From an uncultured Bacteroidales bacterium (GTDB taxonomy: Bacteria > Bacteroidota > Bacteroidia > Bacteroidales > Paludibacteraceae), in NCBI GenBank assembly GCA_903929065.1, contig CAIYTJ010000354.1, forward strand, positions 1 to 10,144: 10,144 nucleotides of DNA, in the 5' to 3' direction. The position numbers and the translations under genes were made by a program. This document shows, piece by piece, positions 1-6,514 of this stretch. Under the pieces are notes generated by a model that did no database searches, was not told the DNA's origin, and was given only the letters and a program-made list of their open reading frames with translations. The stretch's first letter is position 1. The number at the start of each line of letters is the position of its first letter.

Positions 1-48
1 ATTGAAATCATATTGGTCAACAAAATCTAAAACCTGAGAGAAAACATA

Positions 49-80
49 TTTGCCCGAATTCATATTTTTTTTCGAGCAAA
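49..80. repeat. Imperfect hairpin in the leader region
   Basis: TTTGCCCGAA (49-58) and TTCGAGCAAA (71-80) are complementary at 9 of 10 positions, around a 12-base spacer that is mostly T. Two further pairs, one a wobble, extend the stem outward. No T-run follows on the + strand. It may be a terminator relic of an upstream gene outside the window, or a regulatory hairpin. The sequence does not decide between these. Confidence 0.35.
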
Positions 81-125
81 TGTAAGTCAATTCAAATAAA
101 AAAATCAAAGAACGGATCTATATTT

Positions 126-146
126 CTGTATTTCAATACAATACAG
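126..146. promoter_or_regulatory. Candidate operator: inverted repeat upstream of the E1 gene
   Basis: CTGTATT (126-132) and AATACAG (140-146) form a perfect 7-base inverted repeat with a 7-base spacer, ending 62 bases before the first start codon. The size and placement suit a dimeric regulator site controlling the whole cluster. I found no convincing Bacteroidetes promoter pair (TTTG near -33 and TAnnTTTG near -7) close by, and no regulator gene is in the window, so the role is inference only. Confidence 0.3.
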
Positions 147-208
147 ATGTATGTTAAAAGTTAACGCAACGCTACTATTATAAATAAAACAAATAAAATC
201 TTTATACA

Positions 209-2668
209 ATGCCAAAAGTACAGCACATTGACCCGTCAGAAATGCGTAAACCGGGTTTTGTGGAATTTCAACCAATTCCAATAAATCAATATCAGAAAAC
301 CGTCAAAGACGAAAAAGGTAATTTTACCAACGAAGAGTTCAAAGCCATTTATCACGACATGGTGTTGATTCGTGAGTTCGAAACCATGATCAACCTGATC
401 AAAATCAAAGGTGAATACAACGGAACTCCGTACAACCACCCCGGTCCGGCTCACTTGTCTATCGGACAGGAATCGGCAGCAGTAGGTATGGCTTGGACAT
501 TGACCGTTGATGACTATATTTTCGGTAGCCACCGTTCGCACGGCGAAATTCTTGCCAAAGGTATGTCAGCCATTCACAAATCAGACGATAAGTTTCTGAT
601 GGATGTAATGGAAACATTCTTTGATGGTGCTGTGTTGACTGTTGTAAAAAAAGACTTTACAGGAACTACCAAAGAACTGGCTCGTCGCTTCCTCGTTTAT
701 GGAACATTAGCCGAAATTTTTGCCCGCTCAACAGGTTTCAACCGCGGATTGGGTGGTTCTATGCACGCATTCTTTACGCCATTCGGAGTTTATCCTAACA
801 ACGCCCTGGTAGGTGGCTCTGGCGATATTGCCGTAGGTGCTGCATTGTACAAAAAAATCAACCGTCAAAAAGGCTTGGTAGTTGCCAACATTGGTGATGC
901 TTCAATGGCTTGCGGTCCGGTTTGGGAAGGTATCACTTTCGCTTCTATGGATCAGTTCCGTCAGTTGTGGGAAGGAGATATGCAAGGTGGATTGCCTGTG
1001 ATTATCAACATTATGAATAACCAATACGGTATGGGCGGACAAACTGCCGGCGAAACCATGGGTTATGATATTGCGGCTCGTATTGGTGCAGGTGTAAATC
1101 CTGAGCAAATGCATGCCGAGCGTGTTGACGGTTACAATCCGTTGGCTGTTATCGACGCTTACAAACGCAAACGCGTTATCCTTGAAGAGAAAAAAGGTCC
1201 GGTTTTATTGGACGTATTGACATACCGTTACAGCGGCCACAGCCCTTCTGATGCGTCTTCGTATCGTACCAAAGAAGAAGTGGAAGCATGGGAAGCACAA
1301 GATTGTATTACTTCTTTTGGAAAACAATTGATTGAAGCTAAAGAAGCTACACAAGCTGACCTTGATGCAACATGGGCTGATGTGAAAGCACTGGTGTATG
1401 ACATGTTCCTGAAATCAATTGACGATGCCGTTTCTCCACGTATGACCAATGCTCAGGTTATTGGGGATATGATGTTCTCGAACGGTTCGGAGGATTCTAT
1501 GTCGACTGCTACGCCTGACGTTTTGATGCCATTGGCCGAAAACTCACGTATAAAGAAAATTGCTGCGAAAGAACGTTTTGCGTTTGATACTGATGGAAAA
1601 CCTTTCAGCAAAATGAAACAATATCAGTTGCGCGACGGTATTTTCGAAGCTATGATGGATCGTTTCTACAAAGATGCATCGTTGGTAGCTTATGGTGAAG
1701 AAAACCGTGACTGGGGTGGTGCGTTTGCCGTTTATGGCGGTATGACCGAAGCACTTCCATACCACCGATTGTTCAATTCGCCTATTGCTGAAGCGTCAAT
1801 CGTAGGTACTGCCATTGGTTATGCCATGTGTGGTGGTCGTGTGGTTCCTGAAATCATGTATTGCGACTTCTTAGGTCGTTGTGGTGATGAGGTATTCAAC
1901 CAAATGCCTAAATGGCAATCGATGAGTGGTAATGTATTGAAAATGCCTATCACATTGCGTGTATCGGTAGGTTCAAAATACGGTGCACAACACTCGCAGG
2001 ACTGGACTTCGTTGGTGACTCAAATCCCCGGCTTGAAAGTTTGTTTCCCCGTAACTCCTTACGATGCAAAAGGTTTGATGAACGCAGCATTGCAGGGAAC
2101 TGATCCGGTTGTTTACTTCGAAAGCCAACGTATCTATGAAATTGGTGAGCAATTCCACAAAGGCGGCGTTCCTGAAGGTTACTACGAAATTCCATTTGGT
2201 GAACCGGACGTGAAAAAAGAAGGAAAAGACATTACTTTCCTGACCGTTGGACATACATTATATCCTGCTTTGGCTGCTGCTAAAGAACTGGAAGAAAAAT
2301 ACGGCTTGAGCGCAGAAGTTATCGATGCACGCTCGTTGGTGCCTTTCAACTACGAACAAGTGGTTGAGTCGGTGAAGAAAACAGGTAAAATCATTGTGGC
2401 CGGCGACGCTTGCGCACGTGGTTCGTTCCTGAACGACTTTGCTACCAACATCAGCACGCTTTGTTTCGACTATCTGGATGCACCGGTTTGTGTGCTTGGT
2501 TCACGCAACTGGATTACTCCGGCCTTCGAATTGGAAGATTCATTCTTCCCACAAGTGAGCTGGTTCCTCGATATGATTAACGAACGCATCCAACCATTGG
2601 CAGGCTATGTTCCCGGTCAGAATTTCACCGATGCTGAGTTTATCAGAAGATCGAAATTGGGAGTTTAA
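209..2668 (+). CDS. Fused E1 alpha/beta component of a 2-oxoacid dehydrogenase (thiamine diphosphate-dependent)
   Basis: This is an 819-residue cytosolic E1 in which alpha and beta chains are joined. The family decarboxylates a 2-oxo acid and passes the acyl group to lipoyl-E2. Alpha half (about 40-430): RSHG at 109-112, GGSMH at 182-186, and the cofactor motif starting G229-D230-A231 and ending N270-N271. Beta half (about 469-819): YGEEN at 495-499 with the Glu expected at the active site, PIAEASIVGTAIGYAMCGG, and QHSQDW with His595, followed by PGLKVCFPVTPYDAKGL. It is longer than the usual fused form (about 650-700 residues) because of added loops in the alpha half: about 30 extra residues within 118-177 and about 12 within the cofactor motif, where GDG is also changed to GDA. 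The substrate (pyruvate, branched-chain oxo acid, acetoin or other) cannot be told. No E2 or E3 gene is in the window; a lipoate ligase lies downstream. The start ATG follows an A/T-rich tract and the MPKVQHIDPSEMRKPG opening looks natural. Confidence 0.9.
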   Translation: MPKVQHIDPSEMRKPGFVEFQPIPINQYQKTVKDEKGNFTNEEFKAIYHDMVLIREFETMINLIKIKGEYNGTPYNHPGPAHLSIGQESAAVGMAWTLTVDDYIFGSHRSHGEILAKGMSAIHKSDDKFLMDVMETFFDGAVLTVVKKDFTGTTKELARRFLVYGTLAEIFARSTGFNRGLGGSMHAFFTPFGVYPNNALVGGSGDIAVGAALYKKINRQKGLVVANIGDASMACGPVWEGITFASMDQFRQLWEGDMQGGLPVIINIMNNQYGMGGQTAGETMGYDIAARIGAGVNPEQMHAERVDGYNPLAVIDAYKRKRVILEEKKGPVLLDVLTYRYSGHSPSDASSYRTKEEVEAWEAQDCITSFGKQLIEAKEATQADLDATWADVKALVYDMFLKSIDDAVSPRMTNAQVIGDMMFSNGSEDSMSTATPDVLMPLAENSRIKKIAAKERFAFDTDGKPFSKMKQYQLRDGIFEAMMDRFYKDASLVAYGEENRDWGGAFAVYGGMTEALPYHRLFNSPIAEASIVGTAIGYAMCGGRVVPEIMYCDFLGRCGDEVFNQMPKWQSMSGNVLKMPITLRVSVGSKYGAQHSQDWTSLVTQIPGLKVCFPVTPYDAKGLMNAALQGTDPVVYFESQRIYEIGEQFHKGGVPEGYYEIPFGEPDVKKEGKDITFLTVGHTLYPALAAAKELEEKYGLSAEVIDARSLVPFNYEQVVESVKKTGKIIVAGDACARGSFLNDFATNISTLCFDYLDAPVCVLGSRNWITPAFELEDSFFPQVSWFLDMINERIQPLAGYVPGQNFTDAEFIRRSKLGV

Positions 2669-2673
2669 TATTT

Positions 2674-2751
2674 AACCACTAAGGCACTGAGACCACTTAG
2701 ATTCACAATCCATTTTTAGTGTTTCTTTGTGTACTTAGTGCCTTAGTGGTT
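2674..2751. repeat. Intergenic inverted repeat A (AACCAC/GTGGTT type)
   Basis: The left arm AACCACTAAGGCACTGAG (2674-2691) pairs with CTTAGTGCCTTAGTGGTT (2734-2751) over 18 positions with a single G-U pair, around a 42-base loop. The left arm begins five bases after the stop codon of the E1 gene. CAC triplets recur every 8-10 bases through the left arm and just beyond it. It could fold in the mRNA downstream of the E1 gene, but no T-run follows directly. Its layout matches the inverted repeats in the next two spacers. Confidence 0.85.
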
Positions 2752-2771
2752 GTTTCTTTAATGATTTTTAC

Positions 2772-2960
2772 ACATAAATTGATTCTCAGTTTATAGGAAT
2801 GAGATGTTAGTCCTTAGAAATGGATTATCAGCCCTTAGAATTGATATATCAGCGGTTGGAAATGAATAATCAGGGTTCAGAAATTATATATTCTGCTTTA
2901 GAAATGAATAATCTACATTGATAACCGATTTATCAGACAAGATGTTTGGATTCTAACTAT
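2772..2960. repeat. Degenerate 21-bp tandem repeat array, about nine units
   Basis: Nine consecutive 21-base units can be laid out without gaps, starting at 2772, 2793, 2814, 2835, 2856, 2877, 2898, 2919 and 2940. The core resembles TTAGAAATGRATWATCAG followed by three variable bases. The central units (2814-2918) are most alike; the outer ones are decayed. In one frame the central units form a short ORF (ATG 2820 to stop 2921, 33 residues) with a seven-residue repeat around LEMNNQ. It lacks other coding signs and I do not call it a gene. With the flanking repeats, this accounts for most of the 401-base spacer between the E1 and PHP genes. Confidence 0.75.
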
Positions 2961-3023
2961 TGATTGTCAGGATATAAATTGAAAGATAACTAATACCATT
3001 ATAAAAAACAAAACAACAACTGC

Positions 3024-3061
3024 CCTTAGTGATACTTTGTGTCCTGAGCGCCTTAGTGGTT
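3024..3061. repeat. Additional right-arm copy of repeat A before the PHP gene
   Basis: This 38-base stretch ends CGCCTTAGTGGTT and matches 2714-2751, which contains the right arm of inverted repeat A, at 31 of 38 positions in the same orientation. It could pair with the same left arm at 2674 and ends eight bases before the next start codon. The spacer therefore holds one left arm and two right arms, with the 21-bp array lying between the two right arms. Confidence 0.75.
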
Positions 3062-3069
3062 AATAAAAT

Positions 3070-4221
3070 ATGAAAAAAGTAAACGCACACCTCCACACAC
3101 CTTATTCGTTCAGCGCATTCAAAGATGTTGCTGAGGCGCTCGATATGGCAGTTGCCGAAGGCGTAAAAGTGGTTGGTATCAATGATTTTTATACTACTGC
3201 CGGCTACGAGGCCTGGGCAGTTGGTTGCAAGGAACGCGGATTGTATCCGTTGTTCAATATCGAATTTATCAGTCTGAACGAGGCCGACCAAAAAGCCGGT
3301 CTGCGCGTTAACGATCCCGGAAATCCAGGTCGCACGTACCTTAGTGGCAAAGGACTTTCGTATCCGTTCCAACTGGCTGAGCCTTTTGCTACTCAATTGG
3401 CCGATGTACGCGCCGAAGCCAATGCTCAGGTGGAAGCCATGTGTGGCAAGGTGAATGAAATTCTGGCTGCGAATAATGCCGGTTTTACCCTGGACTTCGA
3501 ATGGATTAAAAACGACCTGACTAAAGGTTCTATCCGTGAGCGCCATTTGGCAAAGGCATTGCGCCTGAAAGTGTACGAAGCTTGTGGAAACAACGAAGCA
3601 CAGATTCAGGAATTGTTCGGAAAACTATTTGCCGGAAAAGAATTGAAATCGGGCATCAACGATATTGCCGGAGTGGAAAACGAAATCCGTGGCAACTTGC
3701 TCAAAGCAGGTGGTGGCGCTTTCGTTCCCGAAGATCCAAAGGCATTTTTGCCTATGCAAACCGTTTGCGATATTATCGTGGCGGGTGGTGGCATACCAAC
3801 GTATCCGTTCCTTGCCGACGATGCCAAAGGTGGTTACACCGATTTCGAAGGCGATTTGGAAAAAGTGGCAAAGCAATTGACCGAGCGCGGTTTCCATTCG
3901 GTAGAATTTATTACTACCCGTAATGGAGTGGAATTGTTGGAAAAATACGCCAGCTATTTGCACGAACAAGGCTTTGTGGTGACATTCGGTAGCGAGCACA
4001 ACACACCTGCCATGGAACCTATTGAGCTTTTTGCGCGTAACAGCACGCCACTTACCGACCGCTTGATGCAAATCAACTACGAAGGTGTTTGCGTGGTAGC
4101 AGCTCACCAACATTTGGTAGCACAAGGCCTGCGTGGCTATGTGGATGCCAACGGACAAGCCGATCGCAGCAAACGGGCTGAGTTTATTAAATTGGGAGCA
4201 GAGTTGATAGAAAATATTTAA
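3070..4221 (+). CDS. PHP-domain protein, likely metal-dependent phosphoesterase
   Basis: A 383-residue protein of the polymerase and histidinol phosphatase (PHP) fold, probably cytosolic since no signal peptide or membrane segment is seen. The hallmark opening HLHTPYSFS gives metal ligands H7 and H9. Further candidate ligands are D39 (GINDFY), E65 (FNIEFISL) and H310 (FGSEHNTPAME). Family members hydrolyse phosphate esters such as histidinol phosphate or act on nucleotides, using a cluster of two or three metals. The protein is longer than a minimal PHP domain; the middle (about 80-220) is predicted largely helical by eye, has no motif I recognise, and probably forms a cap or inserted domain. 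Its position between an oxoacid dehydrogenase and an aldolase suggests a sugar-phosphate or related phosphatase role, but that is inference. The start ATG follows AATAAAAT; no ribosome binding site is seen. Confidence 0.8.
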   Translation: MKKVNAHLHTPYSFSAFKDVAEALDMAVAEGVKVVGINDFYTTAGYEAWAVGCKERGLYPLFNIEFISLNEADQKAGLRVNDPGNPGRTYLSGKGLSYPFQLAEPFATQLADVRAEANAQVEAMCGKVNEILAANNAGFTLDFEWIKNDLTKGSIRERHLAKALRLKVYEACGNNEAQIQELFGKLFAGKELKSGINDIAGVENEIRGNLLKAGGGAFVPEDPKAFLPMQTVCDIIVAGGGIPTYPFLADDAKGGYTDFEGDLEKVAKQLTERGFHSVEFITTRNGVELLEKYASYLHEQGFVVTFGSEHNTPAMEPIELFARNSTPLTDRLMQINYEGVCVVAAHQHLVAQGLRGYVDANGQADRSKRAEFIKLGAELIENI

Positions 4222-4370
4222 ACCACAAAAGCCACAAAAGAATCACAAAAGCCAGTTATATTCTTTTGTAGCTTTTAGATGTAGTAGAATAGAATTAAAA
4301 AATGCCGAACCAAATGCCCAAAGTGATAAAAGTAAAAATACTTTTGTGATTCTTTTGTGGCTTTTGTGGT
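4222..4370. repeat. Intergenic inverted repeat B, perfect 30-bp arms
   Basis: Bases 4222-4251 and 4341-4370 are exact reverse complements for 30 bases, with an 89-base AT-rich centre. The right arm contains CTTTTGTGGCTTTTGTGG. The left arm begins directly after the PHP stop codon, and the right arm ends 12 bases before the next start. CAC triplets recur at 9-11 base steps. In the mRNA it would form a long hairpin between the two genes. No transposase or obvious target duplication is seen. Confidence 0.9.
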
Positions 4371-4382
4371 GAAATAAATCTT

Positions 4383-6371
4383 ATGAAAGAAATACAACAA
4401 CTAATAGAAATATCGCAATTCTACGGCCGTGATAGCCGTTTCGTAATTGCAGGCGGTGGAAATACATCGTACAAAAACGCAGAGAAAATCTGGGTAAAAG
4501 CCAGTGGTTCGTCGTTGGCAACCATTACCGAAGACGGTTTTGCTGTGCTTGACAGAGCCAAACTGAACCTCATGTCCGACAAAATGTACAGCGCTAATGC
4601 GGCTGAACGTGAAGAACAGGTAAAAAATGATTTGGCCGACGCTACTATCACCAAAGGCAAACGTCCATCGGTAGAAACGTCGATGCACAACGTGATTGAC
4701 TTCGCCTTTGTGGTACACATGCACCCAACGCTGGTAAACGGTTTGATGTGCGCCAACAACGCTCAGGCTGATTTGCAAAAGCTGTTTGGCGCCAAAGCAT
4801 TGTACATCGAATACACCGATCCGGGTTATGTGCTGTTCAAAAAAGTGGAAGATGCCATCAAAGCTTTCCGTGCTGAGGACGGTGCTGAACCTGCTGTTGT
4901 CTGGCTGCAAAACCACGGTATTTTCGTGGCTGCCAACGACATTGAGGAAGTAAAATATCTTTATACCAAAATTCTTTCTACGCTTGAAAGCGCACTTCCT
5001 CCAAGTGGGGGCGCGACTTTAAGTCGCACTCCCACTATTTTCAGCGAACCTCGCGCTACCTGCAGTTGCACGGAGCAAATCCTTCCGGGCATTCGTATGA
5101 TACTTTCAAAAGAAGGTTTGAAAACCCTGAAAGTACGCAAAAATGCGTTAGTAAAACATTTCTACGATACCGAAGAAGCGCAAGCCAAAATTGCAAAACC
5201 GTTTACTCCTGATGCGATTGTATATTGCAAATCGAACTATATTTTCCTCAACGACGAAGAACCTGAAGCCGTATTGGCCGAAGCTGCAAAACAAATTCCG
5301 GCTTTTACCGCTAAGTTTGGTTATCAGCCCAAAGTGATTCTGATTAAAGGAATCGGTTTAGTGGCTGTGGGCGATAATGCCGCTCAGTGCGACATTATTC
5401 TGGACGTGTTCGAAGATGCGATGAAGATTGCCTTTTTTTCCGAATCATTTGGTGGTCCTCACCCAATGACGCAAGCACAAATCGACTTTATCGATAACTG
5501 GGAAGTGGAAAACTACCGTCGCAGTGTGGCAGCAGGTGGTGCTGCCGGTCGTGCCGAGAATAAAACCATTATCGTTACCGGTGCTGCGCAAGGCTTTGGC
5601 GAAGGAATTGCCCGTTGTTTGTTGCAACAAGGTGCCAACATTGTGGTGGCTGATATGAATGAGACGGTGGGACGTGCAACTGTGGAGCGTTTCAACGGTA
5701 TGGCAAAAAGCAATCGCGCCATTTTCGTGAAAACCAACGTAAGCGAAATTCCAAGCATCGAAAACCTCGTTCACGAAACCATTTGTAACTTTGGAGCTAT
5801 TGATACATTCATTAGCAATGCAGGTGTACTTCGTGCCGGTGGACTTGAAGATATGACGCCGGAAGATTTCGAATTCGTAACGAAAATCAATTATAACGCT
5901 TATTTCTATTGCACCAAAGTGGTTAGCAAGGTAATGAAGCTTCAAACCAAATATGCACCCAAGTATTACGCCGACATTATTCAGGTAAATTCCAAATCGG
6001 GATTGCGCGGCAGCAAGGCCAACTTTGCTTATGCCGGTGGTAAATTCGGCGGCATTGGCCTGACTCAATCATTCGCATTGGAGCTGGCTCCATTCCGCAT
6101 CAAGGTGAACTCTATCTGCCCGGGTAACTTCTACGAAGGACCACTGTGGAGCGATCCGGTGAATGGCTTGTTTGTTCAGTACTTAAATGCTGGAAAAGTC
6201 CCAGGCGCAAAAACCATCGAAGACGTAAAAGAGTTTTACTTAGCACAGGTTCCAATGAAAAAAGGATGCTCGCCCGAGGATGTTACCAAAGGTGCACTTT
6301 ACCTGATGGAACAATGCGGCGAAACCGGACAGGCATTGCCAATTACCGGTGGGCAGGTGATGCTAAACTAA
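4383..6371 (+). CDS. Bifunctional class II aldolase / short-chain dehydrogenase (sorbitol-6-phosphate dehydrogenase-like SDR half)
   Basis: A 662-residue cytosolic two-domain enzyme. The N-terminal class II aldolase domain, of RhaD/YuxG type, spans about 1-385 with its extension: GGGNTSYK near 24, candidate catalytic Glu98 (PSVET), and zinc ligands H112 and H114 (HMHP) and H178 (QNHG). The C-terminal Rossmann dehydrogenase (about 392-662) has TGAAQGFG (399-406), ISNAG, Ser residues in NSKSG (536-540) and Y550-x3-K554. Segments such as IIQVNSKSG, KFGGIGLTQSFALELA and the GQALPITGGQVML end recall SrlD, which oxidises glucitol-6-phosphate to fructose-6-phosphate. The ending is less like the lactaldehyde dehydrogenase half of RhaEW-type fusions. 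The likely role is cleavage of a ketose 1-phosphate plus oxidation or reduction of a polyol or aldehyde; the exact substrates are unknown. A 33-bp palindrome lies in frame at residues 208-218. All catalytic motifs are intact and the frame is open, so the gene is probably functional. Confidence 0.88.
   Translation: MKEIQQLIEISQFYGRDSRFVIAGGGNTSYKNAEKIWVKASGSSLATITEDGFAVLDRAKLNLMSDKMYSANAAEREEQVKNDLADATITKGKRPSVETSMHNVIDFAFVVHMHPTLVNGLMCANNAQADLQKLFGAKALYIEYTDPGYVLFKKVEDAIKAFRAEDGAEPAVVWLQNHGIFVAANDIEEVKYLYTKILSTLESALPPSGGATLSRTPTIFSEPRATCSCTEQILPGIRMILSKEGLKTLKVRKNALVKHFYDTEEAQAKIAKPFTPDAIVYCKSNYIFLNDEEPEAVLAEAAKQIPAFTAKFGYQPKVILIKGIGLVAVGDNAAQCDIILDVFEDAMKIAFFSESFGGPHPMTQAQIDFIDNWEVENYRRSVAAGGAAGRAENKTIIVTGAAQGFGEGIARCLLQQGANIVVADMNETVGRATVERFNGMAKSNRAIFVKTNVSEIPSIENLVHETICNFGAIDTFISNAGVLRAGGLEDMTPEDFEFVTKINYNAYFYCTKVVSKVMKLQTKYAPKYYADIIQVNSKSGLRGSKANFAYAGGKFGGIGLTQSFALELAPFRIKVNSICPGNFYEGPLWSDPVNGLFVQYLNAGKVPGAKTIEDVKEFYLAQVPMKKGCSPEDVTKGALYLMEQCGETGQALPITGGQVMLN
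5004..5036. repeat. 33-bp palindrome inserted in frame within the aldolase domain
   Basis: The sequence is a near-perfect palindrome centred on T5020. Fourteen of 16 positions pair by Watson-Crick rules, one is a G-T pair and one a C/A mismatch. The inner part reads GCGACTTTAAGTCGC and the outer ends are AGTGGG and CCCACT. Its length is a multiple of three. It encodes a Ser/Gly/Thr/Pro-rich stretch (PSGGATLSRTPTIF) that looks unlike the aldolase around it and lies between the QNHG active-site region and the LPGIRMIL helix. It resembles a mobile short palindromic repeat tolerated in a surface loop, by analogy with Rickettsia palindromic elements. No second copy is present in the window. Confidence 0.75.
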
Positions 6372-6379
6372 GATTTTTT

Positions 6380-6503
6380 GAACCACAATAGACACATAGA
6401 ACACATTCTATTTTGAATATTGGGGTTCTTTTGATAAAATATAAATTCGAATAATAGATATGGCAGATTAATATTATTGTGACCTATGTGCCTATTATGG
6501 TTC
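6380..6503. repeat. Intergenic inverted repeat C, 25-bp imperfect arms
   Basis: The left arm (6380-6404, starting GAACCACAATAGACACATAG) and the right arm (6479-6503, ending CTATTATGGTTC) are reverse complements at 21 of 25 positions, around a 74-base AT-rich centre. The left arm starts eight bases after the stop of the aldolase-SDR gene and the right arm ends 11 bases before the ATG of the next gene. CAC triplets recur every nine bases in the left arm. Same architecture as repeats A and B, different sequence. Confidence 0.85.
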
Positions 6504-6514
6504 AAAACAAAAAC

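Noticed and set aside
2820..2921. Small ORF of 33 residues within the 21-bp repeats, with a seven-residue repeat
   Set aside because: It follows directly from the 21-base repeat period being a multiple of three. The neighbouring units contain stops, there is no start context, and nothing indicates selection for coding.
4222..4370. Insertion sequence or MITE with terminal inverted repeats
   Set aside because: The arms abut the genes exactly as in the other spacers, no target-site duplication is visible and no transposase is nearby, so it is listed as an inverted repeat only.
6146..6391. Open frame on the + strand in another phase at the end of the aldolase-SDR gene
   Set aside because: It lies almost wholly inside the SDR domain, where the main frame carries conserved motifs to its end.
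6479..6514. Upstream GTG start extending the reductase-like protein by 12 residues
   Set aside because: The extension is the translated right arm of inverted repeat C, and the protein from ATG 6515 already has a complete, typical N-terminus.
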